Assembly (NCBI GenBank): GCA_018434945.1
Contig: JAHDOI010000029.1
Coordinates: 1 to 64,000, forward strand
Reading direction: 5' to 3'
Source: Selenomonadales bacterium
GTDB taxonomy: Bacteria > Bacillota > Negativicutes > Sporomusales > UBA7701
DNA: 64,000 nucleotides
The notes beneath the pieces were generated by a model. The model was not told the DNA's origin and ran no database searches. It saw nothing but the letters and a program-made list of their open reading frames with translations. The translations under genes were made by a program, and so were the position numbers. Position 1 is the stretch's first letter, and each line of letters opens with the position of its first letter. Positions 42,744 to 51,459 of this stretch are shown in pieces.

Positions 42744-43946
42744 ATGGAGAGAAATCTATCGACGGCAATCAAAATTGTCTTTTGCGGCGGACTGGCGTTT
42801 TTCTGCTCATTCATCGACCGACTTTCCTGGCCGCCGGTCATGCCCATGGCGTCGAGGGAATTGGGCCTCACGGCGGCGCAGGCCGGCGGATTCATGAGCG
42901 CCTTTTTTTTGGGGTATTTATTGACCCAGTTGCCGGGAGGAATGTTGGCCGACCGGCTTGGCACAAGAAAGGTGCTGTTGGGCTCTCTTTTTTTTATGGG
43001 AATTTTCACGATTGGAATGGCCTGGATTCCGGGATACTGGACAGGGACGGTTCTGCGTTTCTTCGCCGGCATCGGGTCAGGGGCGGTACTCGCCGCATCT
43101 GTAAAAGGAGTATATGACCATTTCGGCCCCGACCGGCGGGCAACGGCGATGGGGTTCTTCATGGCCTCGTCTCCTCTCGGACTACTTATGGCCAATCTTT
43201 TGTCTCCGATGATCGCAGCCAGCTATGGCTGGCGTTCGTCCTTCACGGCAGCCGGAGGCTTTACTTTGCTGGTGCTGGCTATATCCTGGCTGGTTCTCCC
43301 CCGGCAGACGAAAGCGCGTCACCAGGCTACGAGTACTGCCGTTGCCGGCGGGAATACCTTAAGGACACTTGTCGGCAACCGCGATCTGATGCTTACTGCT
43401 GCTGCGGGCTTTTTCGCAATGTGGGGGACCTGGGGAACTTTAACCTGGGCAAATACATACATGAACCAATGTTTAGGACTCTCTTTGCAGCAGTCCGGCC
43501 AAATTATGGCCATGTTCGGCCTGGGAGCTTTGATCGGCCAACCCTTGGCCGGTTGGCTGGCCGACTTCCTTCCCCGGTCCCGCCGGCAAGTCGGCATGAC
43601 CATTTTGGCCCTGTTTGCGGTTCTATTATGGGTGTTCGGCAACAACCAGGATTCGGGACAATTGGTTGTCTTAGCACCGTTGCTGGGCGCAGGAGCATTT
43701 GTTTTCGGCCCTGTCATAAACACATTAATAAGTGAACTGGTTTCAGCGCCCCAGGTCGGTACCGCCATAGGCTTATGTAACGGCGTCTGGCAGCTGGGGT
43801 CGGTTATTTCACCGCTAACGGCAGGCTTCTTCCTGGATATTACCGGTAATTATACCTGGGCGTTTGCGGTGCTGGCAGCCGGTCCGTTCTTGGCAGTCCT
43901 GCTGTTTGCCTTTGTTCGGTCCAGCGGAGTACACGAAAGCCGCTAA
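42744..43946 (+). CDS. MFS transporter
   Basis: A 400-residue major facilitator protein with about 12 membrane segments and the loop signature GGMLADRLGTRKVLLGS. Its N-terminus (SFIDRLSWPPVMPMASRELGL) resembles organic anion permeases such as the nitrate/sulfonate or hexuronate branches. AAGGAG precedes ATG 42744. It is divergent from the siroheme protein gene, sharing its regulatory interval and relatively low GC, so the two may be co-acquired and coregulated (inference). It is closed by a 16-bp terminator. Confidence 0.85.
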   Translation: MERNLSTAIKIVFCGGLAFFCSFIDRLSWPPVMPMASRELGLTAAQAGGFMSAFFLGYLLTQLPGGMLADRLGTRKVLLGSLFFMGIFTIGMAWIPGYWTGTVLRFFAGIGSGAVLAASVKGVYDHFGPDRRATAMGFFMASSPLGLLMANLLSPMIAASYGWRSSFTAAGGFTLLVLAISWLVLPRQTKARHQATSTAVAGGNTLRTLVGNRDLMLTAAAGFFAMWGTWGTLTWANTYMNQCLGLSLQQSGQIMAMFGLGALIGQPLAGWLADFLPRSRRQVGMTILALFAVLLWVFGNNQDSGQLVVLAPLLGAGAFVFGPVINTLISELVSAPQVGTAIGLCNGVWQLGSVISPLTAGFFLDITGNYTWAFAVLAAGPFLAVLLFAFVRSSGVHESR

Positions 43947-43961
43947 AAGGTTTCGCTAACA

Positions 43962-43999
43962 AAGAACACCCGGAACATTGCTGTTCCGGGTGTTCTTAT
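43962..43999. terminator. Bidirectional terminator
   Basis: A perfect 16-bp stem, AAGAACACCCGGAACA with TGTTCCGGGTGTTCTT, lies between the MFS gene and the convergent SASP gene. Confidence 0.85.
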
Positions 44000-44199
44000 T
44001 CCGCGTTCTGATGCGCCAACCCGTTTGCCTTTGCCTCCTCGGCCATCGCCTGTTCGCCGCGCTGTATCGCTTCCCGTACCATGGAGCCGACCTCGCCTGT
44101 GGTCACGTCAGACCAGTCGCCGTCGGCCACCTTGTCGCCAAACCCCAGGTCATTGGCCAGTTGCACCTTCGTTTGTTCCGACATTACCCCTTCTCCCAT
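43996..44199 (-). CDS. Alpha/beta-type small acid-soluble spore protein-like
   Basis: A 67-residue protein whose body (LANDLGFGDKVADGDWSDVTTGEVGSMVREAI) follows the divergent alpha/beta SASP pattern of clostridial spore formers, with the EVGSMV segment around the germination protease site. It would coat and protect spore DNA. ATG 44199 has a full GGAGGTG seven bases upstream. It should be expressed in the forespore; a possible AATACTA -10 for a forespore sigma factor is present upstream but no convincing -35 was found. Confidence 0.78.
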   Translation of the reverse strand: MGEGVMSEQTKVQLANDLGFGDKVADGDWSDVTTGEVGSMVREAIQRGEQAMAEEAKANGLAHQNAE

Positions 44200-44413
44200 G
44201 GTTTCACCTCCAGCGTTTTTTCAGCAGGGGCACAAATATAGTATTACCCGGCCCGCGCTTGCTAGCCCCGGTCGATTTTGGACATAATAGCCTGATTATG
44301 GCGCCATTAGCATCCCGCGTAGGAAAGGCCCGGCGCTCACGCCGGGCGGCAGGATGAAACGGTGCGGGTGGCGAAAGATGGTAAACGAAAGCTTTCACAT
44401 AAGGAGTGGCGGG

Positions 44414-45034
44414 ATGGACAAATTAGCGTACAGAAAAGGCATTCTGGCAATTTTGGCGGACCTGATGCAGGCGCCCACCGACGAGCTTGTGGGCGAACTG
44501 CCGGCGACGGTCAAATATCTTCACGAGGCATTCTCGGCACTCGATTATCCAGTGCCGATGCTTGCTTACAACGATTGGCCGAGGCTGGCCGGCGACTGCG
44601 AAACCCTCGCCCGGGCGTATAACCAGAGCTTCGTATTCCCGCCGGAAACCCGGGTGGTGCCGGTGGAGTCGGTATACCGGCAATGGACGGGCGACAGCAG
44701 CGCCCAGGTGCCCTTTGCCAAAGAGAAAGGCTACCTGATGAGCGACGCGGCCCTGCACATGAAGGCGCTGTACGAAAGATACGGCCTGGAAATGCCCCCC
44801 GATTTCGGCGCCACACCCGACCATCTGGGGCTCGAGCTCGAGTTCGCCGGCTTTTTGCTTGAGAATGAAACGGCGGAACGTCAGGCTATTTTCTGGCGGG
44901 AGCATCTCGACTGGGTAGATGAACTGACGGCCGATGCGGAGGAGAAAGGCATTCCCCAGTTCTATCGCCAGGTGCTAAGAGTGATTGCCGCTTTTCTCCG
45001 CGCCGACCGGGAGAGCTACGAACAGGGTAAGTGA
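44414..45034 (+). CDS. TorD/DmsD-family molybdoenzyme chaperone
   Basis: An all-helical 206-residue protein of the TorD family, which holds molybdoenzyme precursors until cofactor insertion and Tat export. Key features are the C-terminal half DHLGLELEFAGFLL and FWREHLDWVDEL, typical of the family's HLxxELxF core. ATG 44414 has AAGGAGTGG upstream. A GC hairpin (44328-44347) sits in the leader. moeA follows 15 bases later, supporting a role in molybdoenzyme maturation; the client reductase is outside the window. Confidence 0.87.
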   Translation: MDKLAYRKGILAILADLMQAPTDELVGELPATVKYLHEAFSALDYPVPMLAYNDWPRLAGDCETLARAYNQSFVFPPETRVVPVESVYRQWTGDSSAQVPFAKEKGYLMSDAALHMKALYERYGLEMPPDFGATPDHLGLELEFAGFLLENETAERQAIFWREHLDWVDELTADAEEKGIPQFYRQVLRVIAAFLRADRESYEQGK

Positions 45035-45049
45035 TTGGAGGCGAGCCGT

Positions 45050-46264
45050 ATGGCTGTTTCTTTGGATAGTGCTCAGGATAAGCTGCTCAAGACCGTTCGC
45101 ACGTTGGCTGCCGAGGAGATAGCGCTGGCGGATTGCTGGCGACGGGTGCTGGCCGACCAAATTGTGGCCGAAGCAGACTTTCCTCCTTTTGACCGGTCGC
45201 CGCTGGACGGCTACGCGCTAATCGCCGCGGACGTGGCCGAAGCCACCCCGGAGCGGCCGGCCGTACTCGAGGTAGTCGACGACATTCCGGCGGGCAGTGT
45301 GCCGCGTGTCGCGGTGCGGCCGGGCACGGCCGCCAAGATCATGACCGGTGCGCCGGTGCCGCAGGGGGCGACAGGCGTAGTGCGGCGGGAAGATGTCCGT
45401 GAGGAGCAAGGCCGGGCGACCGTTTTCGCCGGCGCCGGCGCGGCCGCAAACCTCTGCCGGCGCGGCGAGGAGATTGCCGCCGGCGAAAAGGTTCTCGCGG
45501 GCGGGACGGTTATCAACGCCGGGGTCATGGGGCTGCTGGCCCTGCTTGGGATTTCCCGGCCGCGGGTATACAAAAGGCCGCGGGTCGCCCTGCTCGCCAC
45601 CGGCAGCGAGGTTACCGACATCGAAGCGCCGCTGCCCCCGGGCGCCATCCGCAATTCCAACAGCTATATGCTCGCCGCCCAGGTGCGCGACGCCGGCGCG
45701 GAGCCGATCATGTTCGGCATCGCCCGCGACGAGGTGGCGGTGATTATCTCCCGGCTGGCGGCAGCCGCCGCCTGCGATATGATCGTCACCACCGGCGGCG
45801 TCTCCGCCGGCGATTACGACCTGTTGGCCGACGTTTATCGGGAACTGGGCATAAGCGTAATGTTCGACCGGGTAGGGATAAAGCCGGGCATGCCGGTACT
45901 GGCCGGCCACAAGGACGGCAAGCTTTACGTCGGGTTGTCCGGTAACCCGGCCGCGGCCAGCGTGGCATTCGAACAGATCGTCCGCCCGGCATTGCTTAAG
46001 ATGGGCGGCAGGATCGATTGGTGGCGTCCGCGGGCTAAAGCTCTGCTGACAGCCCCCTTTACGAAAGCCTCGGGAGCGACGCGCTTCGTATGGGCGAGCT
46101 GCCGGCCTGAAAACGGAAGCCTGACGGTCGAACCGCTGCCTCTGCAGGGGAACGGGATGCTCAAATCGGCGGTTACCGCCAACGCCATGATCGTTATCCC
46201 GGCCGGCAGTCCGCCCCTGGCGGCCGGCACCACCGTGGAAGTCTGCCTGCTGGCCGACCTATAA
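45050..46264 (+). CDS. moeA: Molybdopterin molybdenumtransferase
   Basis: Inserts molybdate into adenylated molybdopterin. The 404 aa include DFPPFDRSPLDGYAL, GTAAKIMTGAPVPQGA, TGSEVTDIE, IRNSNSYML, TTGGVSAGDYDL and GLSGNPAAASVAFE. ATG 45050 is eight bases from GGAGG; it forms an operon with torD. The N-terminal and central MoCF domains and the C-terminal beta domain are all present. Confidence 0.95.
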   Translation: MAVSLDSAQDKLLKTVRTLAAEEIALADCWRRVLADQIVAEADFPPFDRSPLDGYALIAADVAEATPERPAVLEVVDDIPAGSVPRVAVRPGTAAKIMTGAPVPQGATGVVRREDVREEQGRATVFAGAGAAANLCRRGEEIAAGEKVLAGGTVINAGVMGLLALLGISRPRVYKRPRVALLATGSEVTDIEAPLPPGAIRNSNSYMLAAQVRDAGAEPIMFGIARDEVAVIISRLAAAAACDMIVTTGGVSAGDYDLLADVYRELGISVMFDRVGIKPGMPVLAGHKDGKLYVGLSGNPAAASVAFEQIVRPALLKMGGRIDWWRPRAKALLTAPFTKASGATRFVWASCRPENGSLTVEPLPLQGNGMLKSAVTANAMIVIPAGSPPLAAGTTVEVCLLADL

Positions 46265-46317
46265 ACTTTTTCTAATGTAGGAATAAGAAAATCGATACGC
46301 TAATTCCGAGCGATTTA

Positions 46318-46347
46318 TTGACTTTAAACAAGCGTACGACATACAAT
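46318..46347 (+). promoter_or_regulatory. Promoter of the CoA-disulfide reductase gene
   Basis: TTGACT (46318-46323), an 18-base spacer, then TACAAT (46342-46347). Confidence 0.6.
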
Positions 46348-46382
46348 CGTAGATGAAATCCATCGGCGAAGGGGGTTAATTG

Positions 46383-48062
46383 ATGAATATCGTGATTATC
46401 GGCGGCGTCGCCGCCGGGCTTAAGGCTGCGGCCAAAGCCAGACGCGTCGACCCGAACGCCCGGATTACCGTGGTTGAAAAAGGCAAGATGATTTCTTACG
46501 GGGCGTGCGGGCTGCCTTATTATGTGGCCGGCGACGTCCAGGACATCAACCAACTTATGACTACCCCTGCCGGCGCGGTGCGCAATCAGGCGTTCTTCAA
46601 GAGCGTGAAAGATATCGACGTCTTGACCGAGACGCTGGCCACCGGCATCGACAGAACCGCCAAGGAAGTAACCGTTAAGGATCTCGCCAGCGGCGAGGAA
46701 CGGAAACTCCCTTACGACAAGCTGGTGATCGCCACCGGCGCCGTACCGGTGAAACCGCCGCTGCCGGGGATAGAACTCGGCAACATCTTCCAGCTCTGGC
46801 ATCCCGATGACGCCAAAACGGTGCGGGCGGGGCTCGAGCGGGGCAAATTCGAGAACGCCGTCATCATCGGCGCCGGCCTCGTGGGGCTGGAAATGGCCGA
46901 AGCCCTCAAATTGTGGGAAGTCAATGTGACCGTCATCGAAATGCAGCACCAGATATTCCCCGCGTTCCTCGACGAGGAAATCGCCGGCTCGGTGGCCAAA
47001 TACGCCCGCGAACAGGGCCTGACCCTCCTGACCGGCGAAAAAGTCGAGAAATTCACCGGCGACGGTGTTGTGTCAGCCGTGGTCACCGACCAGCGGACCA
47101 TCCCGGCAGATCTCGTCATCCTCGCCATCGGCGTTCGGCCGAACGTCGAGCTGGCTAAAAACGCCGGCCTCGCCATCGGCCCGACAGGCGCGATCGCGGT
47201 CAACGAAAACCTGCTCACCAGCGACCCCGACATCTTCGCCGGCGGCGACTGCGTGGAAAACACCCACATAATCTCCGGCGAGAAGATCTTCACGCCGATG
47301 GGCTCCACGGCGAACAAGCACGGCCGGGTGATCGGCGATAACCTGCTCGGCGGCGACGAGAAATTCCGCGGCGTCCTCGGCACGGTCGTCGTCAAAGTGC
47401 TCGACATGAACGTCGGCAAGACCGGCCTGAGCGAACGGGACGCCAAACGCCTCGGCTACGATTACGTAACCGCCATGGTAGGCGGCCACGACCGTCCCCA
47501 CTACATGCCGGGCGCAAAAATCATCACCGTCAAACTAATCGCCGAAGCAAACACCGGCCGTATCCTCGGCGCCCAGGCATTCGGCGAGGGCGAGATCGCC
47601 AAGCGCATCGACATCGTCGCCACCGCCATCACTCTCGGCGGGACGGTCGGCGACCTCTTCGACATCGACGTAGCCTACGCACCGCCATTTAACTCGCCGA
47701 TCGACAATGTGGCGGTCGCCGCGCTGGCCGTTCTCAACAAGCTGGCCGGCAGGCTCAAGGGCATCACCTCGCTGACGGCCAAAGAGAAGATTGCTGCCGG
47801 CAAAACGGTCTTCCTAGATGTCCGCACCCCCGACGAATGCAAGCAGCAGGGGCGGTTGGCCTGTCCGAACGTCAAATACATCCCGCTAGGCCAGCTCCGC
47901 AGCAGGCTGGCGGAACTCAGCAAGGACGACGAGATCGTCGCTTTCTGCAAGATAAGTCTCAGGGGCTACGAAGCGGCCCTCATCCTCGAGGGCGAAGAAT
48001 TCAAGAACGTGCAGGTCATGGAGGGCGGCATCAACGCCTGGCCCTTCGAGTGCGAGAAATAG
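46383..48062 (+). CDS. CoA-disulfide reductase/polysulfide reductase with C-terminal rhodanese domain
   Basis: A 559-residue FAD-dependent enzyme. The FAD motif is IVIIGGVAAGLKAAAKARR and the single active-site Cys42 lies in SYGACGLPYYVAGD, as in CoA-disulfide reductases. The NAD(P)H fold is AVIIGAGLVGLEMAEAL, and IFAGGDCVE follows. A rhodanese domain (about residues 455-558) carries FLDVRTPDE and a cysteine in VAFCKISLRGYEA. Such fusions reduce CoA disulfides, per- and polysulfides. ATG 46383 is seven bases from GGGGG. It is monocistronic with promoter and terminator. Confidence 0.92.
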   Translation: MNIVIIGGVAAGLKAAAKARRVDPNARITVVEKGKMISYGACGLPYYVAGDVQDINQLMTTPAGAVRNQAFFKSVKDIDVLTETLATGIDRTAKEVTVKDLASGEERKLPYDKLVIATGAVPVKPPLPGIELGNIFQLWHPDDAKTVRAGLERGKFENAVIIGAGLVGLEMAEALKLWEVNVTVIEMQHQIFPAFLDEEIAGSVAKYAREQGLTLLTGEKVEKFTGDGVVSAVVTDQRTIPADLVILAIGVRPNVELAKNAGLAIGPTGAIAVNENLLTSDPDIFAGGDCVENTHIISGEKIFTPMGSTANKHGRVIGDNLLGGDEKFRGVLGTVVVKVLDMNVGKTGLSERDAKRLGYDYVTAMVGGHDRPHYMPGAKIITVKLIAEANTGRILGAQAFGEGEIAKRIDIVATAITLGGTVGDLFDIDVAYAPPFNSPIDNVAVAALAVLNKLAGRLKGITSLTAKEKIAAGKTVFLDVRTPDECKQQGRLACPNVKYIPLGQLRSRLAELSKDDEIVAFCKISLRGYEAALILEGEEFKNVQVMEGGINAWPFECEK

Positions 48063-48084
48063 AACCTGTCGCTTAAAGCAACGT

Positions 48085-48115
48085 AAAAAAGAGCCGTCAA
48101 CGGCTCTTTTTTGTG
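48085..48115. terminator. Bidirectional terminator
   Basis: AAAAAAGAGCCG pairs with CGGCTCTTTTTT over a TCAA loop. Confidence 0.85.
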
Positions 48116-48116
48116 C

Positions 48117-48584
48117 TTAAAAATACGGTTCGGCCACCGGCGCCGCCTGCTGGGGGTCCCAGACGATGGCCGCGGACAGGATGGTAAGGGTCTTCATCTC
48201 GGGGGTGTCCTTGACGATATCGAGGACGGCGGCACGGAATTCGGGCACCTCCATCAGCTTGAGGATGGCGGCCCGCATTTCGGGCGACTGGATGTTTTCC
48301 GACAGGGCCTTGACCATCTCCGGCGATTTAATCATTTCCGCCAGTCGGGCCTTGCCCTCCGGCGAGCGCAGGTAGAGCATGACCTGGTGCTTGACCGCCG
48401 CCTGGACCTCGGGATTGTTGAGGCCTGTTTCGATGAGCGCCGCCACCATTTTCTGGTCCGGAGCGACGCGCTGGCCGATGATGAAGGTATTGAAAAAAAT
48501 GGCTGCCGAAAGCCATAGCCCCAGGGTGACGACGAGCCCGGTGGTTAGCCCGGCCGCCAGCCAGGGCGATAATTTCTGCAACAC
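48117..48584 (-). CDS. Hypothetical membrane-anchored helical-repeat protein, 155 aa
   Basis: Not firmly recognised. One N-terminal membrane helix (about residues 8-33) is followed by a series of short repeated helices punctuated by acidic-proline turns: SPEGKARLAEMIK, SPEMVKALSENIQ, SPEMRAAILKLME, VPEFRAAVLDIVK, TPEMKTLTILS. This periodic design recalls the spore germination protein GerD, but that is a visual likeness only. Start GTG 48584 has AAGGAGTT eight bases upstream; a much longer frame upstream is antisense to the rhomboid gene. It lies 56 bases downstream of the rhomboid gene and is likely cotranscribed. Confidence 0.72.
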   Translation of the reverse strand: MLQKLSPWLAAGLTTGLVVTLGLWLSAAIFFNTFIIGQRVAPDQKMVAALIETGLNNPEVQAAVKHQVMLYLRSPEGKARLAEMIKSPEMVKALSENIQSPEMRAAILKLMEVPEFRAAVLDIVKDTPEMKTLTILSAAIVWDPQQAAPVAEPYF

Positions 48585-48640
48585 AGCGCCAACTCCTTTG
48601 CCGTTTGCAGATAGGTTGGCCGGGAAGGGGGCCGAATATA

Positions 48641-49300
48641 CTACTCCTTGACGAATCTGACCAGTACGAAGCCGGCGGCGAAGCCGCCGATATGCGCCCA
48701 CCAGGCGATATTCGTGCCGGCCATGAAGAGGGAAGCGGCACCCTGGTAAAGCTGAAGGAAGAACCACAGCGGCAGGAAGAGCAGGGCAGGTATCTGCAGG
48801 ATAGGAAAGATGGGGAAAAGGGGTACGAGGGTGGCGATGCGGGCCCGCGGGAAAAGCATCAGATAGCCGCCCAGCACGCCGGAAATGGCGCCGCTGGCCC
48901 CCACAGTGGGGATCGTGGAACCGGGGTCGACGACGATCTGGGCCGCGTTGGCGATTACCCCGCACAGAATATAGAAAAGCAGAAAACGGGCCTTGCCCAG
49001 CCTGTCTTCGATATTGTCGCCGAAGATCCACAGATACCACATATTGCCGAGGATGTGCATCCAGCCGCCGTGGAGGAAGAGGTTGGCGAAGAGCGGCACA
49101 TACGTGGCGGGCTGGAAGGGCTCGCGGATCAAGCGGGCAATGAAGTCCGCCGGCACGAGGCCCCAGGTGTTGATGAAGCTGGCCAGCGCGGCGTCGCTGA
49201 GAATAAGCTCCTGGTAGAAGAAATAAAAGTTGGCGACGATCAGCGCGACGGTCACCAGCGGCCAGGAGCGGGACGGGATGTTGTCGCGGAGGGGAAACAC
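48641..49300 (-). CDS. Rhomboid family intramembrane serine protease
   Basis: A 219-residue membrane protein with six or seven helices. The catalytic serine is in GASGAISGVLGGY, the catalytic histidine in WWAHIGGFAAGF, and the HGGWMHILGNMWYL loop is typical of the family. It cleaves substrates within the membrane. Start GTG 49300 has AGGAGG at suitable spacing. The helical-repeat protein gene follows in the same direction. Confidence 0.93.
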   Translation of the reverse strand: MFPLRDNIPSRSWPLVTVALIVANFYFFYQELILSDAALASFINTWGLVPADFIARLIREPFQPATYVPLFANLFLHGGWMHILGNMWYLWIFGDNIEDRLGKARFLLFYILCGVIANAAQIVVDPGSTIPTVGASGAISGVLGGYLMLFPRARIATLVPLFPIFPILQIPALLFLPLWFFLQLYQGAASLFMAGTNIAWWAHIGGFAAGFVLVRFVKE

Positions 49301-49427
49301 AGCTCGAACCTCCTGTCAGGATGCTTATTACTATTCTATAGCCCTGCCGGCACTTTCGCCAGTACTGACGGAAATTTTCCTCCCGCAAGGGGATACTATC
49401 AGCGAAAAAAGCGCGAGGGGTGGACGC

Positions 49428-50453
49428 ATGCAACGCTTTGTTCCCGTCAGGGCCTATTTCGAGCCGGCATCCATGGATTATCCTCTTGGGCGCAAGCTTT
49501 ACGACAGCCTGCGGTCGGTGAAAGTGCCGGTTCAGCTGACCGGCTCTCATAACCGGGTGACCGGGATTCCGGGCAAAACCGCCGCGGAGGCCTACCGCGA
49601 GGCAAAAAGGACCCTCGTTGTCGGGGTGAGAAAAAGCGTCGACTTCGCGACCTGCAAGCCGTCGGCCCACTACCAGCTGCCGCTCAACACCAGTTGCCCG
49701 GGAATGTGCGAATACTGCTACCTCGCCACCACCCTGGGCCGGCGGCCATACCTGAGGGTATACGTCAACATCGGGGAAATCCTGGCCAAAGCCGGCGAAT
49801 ATATTGGGGAGCGTGCCCCGGAAATAACGGTGTTCGAGGGAGCGGCGACCTCCGACCCCATCCCCACCGAATACCTGACCGGCCTATTGCGCACCACCAT
49901 CGAACACTTCGGCCGCGAGCCCCTTGGGCGCTTCCGCTTTGTCACCAAACACGACGACGTAGGGCCCCTTTTGGGCGCCGAGCACAACGGCCACACCCGC
50001 TTCCGCTTCAGCCTCAACGCTGCGGCCGTCATCCGCCGGTACGAGCATCGCACCCCCGGACTGGAGGAAAGGGTGGCGGCCGCAGCGCAGGTCGCCCGAG
50101 CCGGGTACCCGCTGGGCTTCATTATCGCCCCCATCTTCCACTACCCCGCCTGGCGGGAGGATTACGCCGACCTTTTCCGCAGCCTGGCCGCGGCTCTGCC
50201 GGAGTCGGCCGCGCAGGACCTGACCTTCGAATTCATCACCCACCGTTTCACCAAACGGGCCAAGGCCAACATCGCCGCCGTCTTCCCCGAAACCGGCCTG
50301 CCCATGGACGAGGAAGAGCGCAAATATAAATTCGGCCAGTTCGGCTACGGCAAATACGTCTACGACGCCGACACGATGCGCGCCATCCGCGACTTCATGC
50401 ACGAGCAGGCGGGCCGGTTTTTCCCGGCGGCCAAAGTAGAATATTTCGTATGA
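49428..50453 (+). CDS. splB: Spore photoproduct lyase
   Basis: Radical-SAM enzyme that reverses the thymine dimer formed in UV-irradiated spore DNA. The 341 aa contain the cluster motif CPGMCEYC (Cys90, 94, 97). In B. subtilis SplB the H-atom-donating Cys141 lies in an AACTSD context; here the matching position is Ala140 (GAATSD), while Cys76 occurs in FATCKPSAHY, where B. subtilis has Ser. This points to the clostridial form of the enzyme. ATG 49428 has GAGGGG upstream; the longer open frame is not coding. Confidence 0.93.
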   Translation: MQRFVPVRAYFEPASMDYPLGRKLYDSLRSVKVPVQLTGSHNRVTGIPGKTAAEAYREAKRTLVVGVRKSVDFATCKPSAHYQLPLNTSCPGMCEYCYLATTLGRRPYLRVYVNIGEILAKAGEYIGERAPEITVFEGAATSDPIPTEYLTGLLRTTIEHFGREPLGRFRFVTKHDDVGPLLGAEHNGHTRFRFSLNAAAVIRRYEHRTPGLEERVAAAAQVARAGYPLGFIIAPIFHYPAWREDYADLFRSLAAALPESAAQDLTFEFITHRFTKRAKANIAAVFPETGLPMDEEERKYKFGQFGYGKYVYDADTMRAIRDFMHEQAGRFFPAAKVEYFV

Positions 50454-50482
50454 AAAGAAGCCCTTGCGTCAGCAAGGGCTTC
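50453..50482 (-). terminator. Terminator of the DUF2680 gene
   Basis: GAAGCCCTTGC pairs with GCAAGGGCTTC; on the minus strand it is followed by TTTT. Confidence 0.65.
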
Positions 50483-50493
50483 ACCTTCAATCG

Positions 50494-50892
50494 CTACTGA
50501 TTTACGGCCGGCTGCTGCGGCTGCTGGAAGCAGGGGCCGCGTCCGCCCTGGCCGAAGCCGGGGCCCTTGCCGTGGCCTCTCCCGAAGCCTTTGCCCATCA
50601 TGCCGGGGCCGTATCCCTGGCTCATGCGCTCTTTCATCCAGGCTATGCGCTGGTCGGCCTGCTCCTGGGTCATGTAGCCGAAGTTCACATACTTCTGCAT
50701 GATCTCTTTCCTGGTCTCGAACATCTTTTCATAGAGAGGGGCGAGTTCCTTCTTCTGGTCATCGGTCAGGGTGATGGCCTGGCGCTGCGGGCCGAGGGGC
50801 GGGTTCTGGCCCGGGGCGGCGCTCGCCACCAGCGAAGCGGCGACCACCAGAATCATGGCTACGAGGGTGACGATGGCGATAGTTTTTTTCAT
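50494..50892 (-). CDS. Secreted DUF2680 family protein
   Basis: A 132-residue exported protein with a signal peptide (about residues 1-25, cleavage near ASAAPG). A helical segment matches DUF2680 (LTDDQKKELAPLYEKMFETRKEI, VNFGYMTQEQADQRIAWMKER). The tail is Gly/Met/His-rich (GYGPGMMGKGFGRGHGKG) and could bind metal. AGGAGG precedes ATG 50892. Function unknown; the helical part also recalls Spy/CpxP-like periplasmic proteins. Confidence 0.8.
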   Translation of the reverse strand: MKKTIAIVTLVAMILVVAASLVASAAPGQNPPLGPQRQAITLTDDQKKELAPLYEKMFETRKEIMQKYVNFGYMTQEQADQRIAWMKERMSQGYGPGMMGKGFGRGHGKGPGFGQGGRGPCFQQPQQPAVNQ

Positions 50893-51075
50893 GACATGTT
50901 CCTCCTTGAGGTTTATTTGCTTTTATTATAAAAAACCAATTTGGCGAAAATATGGCGCAGTTGTGACAAAAATGTGAAACATGCGGGCCGGCAGGGAAAA
51001 ATAACCATGATGCAGGGAATGCGCCGCCCAAAACGGAATAATAGACCCATAACACTGCGAAGCGAGGTGGCCCGC

Positions 51076-51459
51076 GTGATAGTGGGTATCGGCATCGACA
51101 TAATCGAGATCGAGCGCATCGGAGCGGCCGTAGAGCGGGATGGTTTCGTCCGCCGCGTCTTCACCGCCGCCGAGCGCGAATATTGCGACGGGCGGGGCGT
51201 GCAGCGGCCGGCCTCCTACGCCGCCCGTTTCGCCGGCAAGGAAGCGGTCATGAAAGCCTTCGGCACCGGCCTGTCGGCAGGCACCTGGCAGGACGTCGAG
51301 ATACTCGCGGATGCAAACGGACGGCCGGAGGTCAAACTCAGCGGCCGCTTCGGAGAACTGGCCGCGAAAATGAGCGTGTCAGCTGTCCACATCTCACTGA
51401 CCCATGCCCGCGAATACGCGGCCGCGCAGGCTGTCCTGCTGGGAGGCGAACAAAGATGA
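51076..51459 (+). CDS. acpS: Holo-[acyl-carrier-protein] synthase
   Basis: Transfers the 4'-phosphopantetheine arm from CoA to ACP. The 127 aa show VGIGIDIIEIERI (Mg-binding Asp), RFAGKEAVMKAFGTGL and HISLTHAREYAAA. Start GTG 51076 has GCGAGGTGG upstream. It overlaps nnrD/E by four bases, the conserved Firmicute pairing. Confidence 0.95.
   Translation: MIVGIGIDIIEIERIGAAVERDGFVRRVFTAAEREYCDGRGVQRPASYAARFAGKEAVMKAFGTGLSAGTWQDVEILADANGRPEVKLSGRFGELAAKMSVSAVHISLTHAREYAAAQAVLLGGEQR

Noticed and set aside
44281-44413. Molybdenum cofactor riboswitch upstream of torD-moeA
   Set aside because: Only one GC-rich hairpin is present; the multi-stem consensus is not seen and the space is short.
48117-49670. 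A 517-codon minus-strand frame
   Set aside because: Its first two thirds are low-complexity Arg/Pro-rich sequence in the wrong frame of the rhomboid gene. A GTG with a good ribosome site at 48584 begins the real protein.
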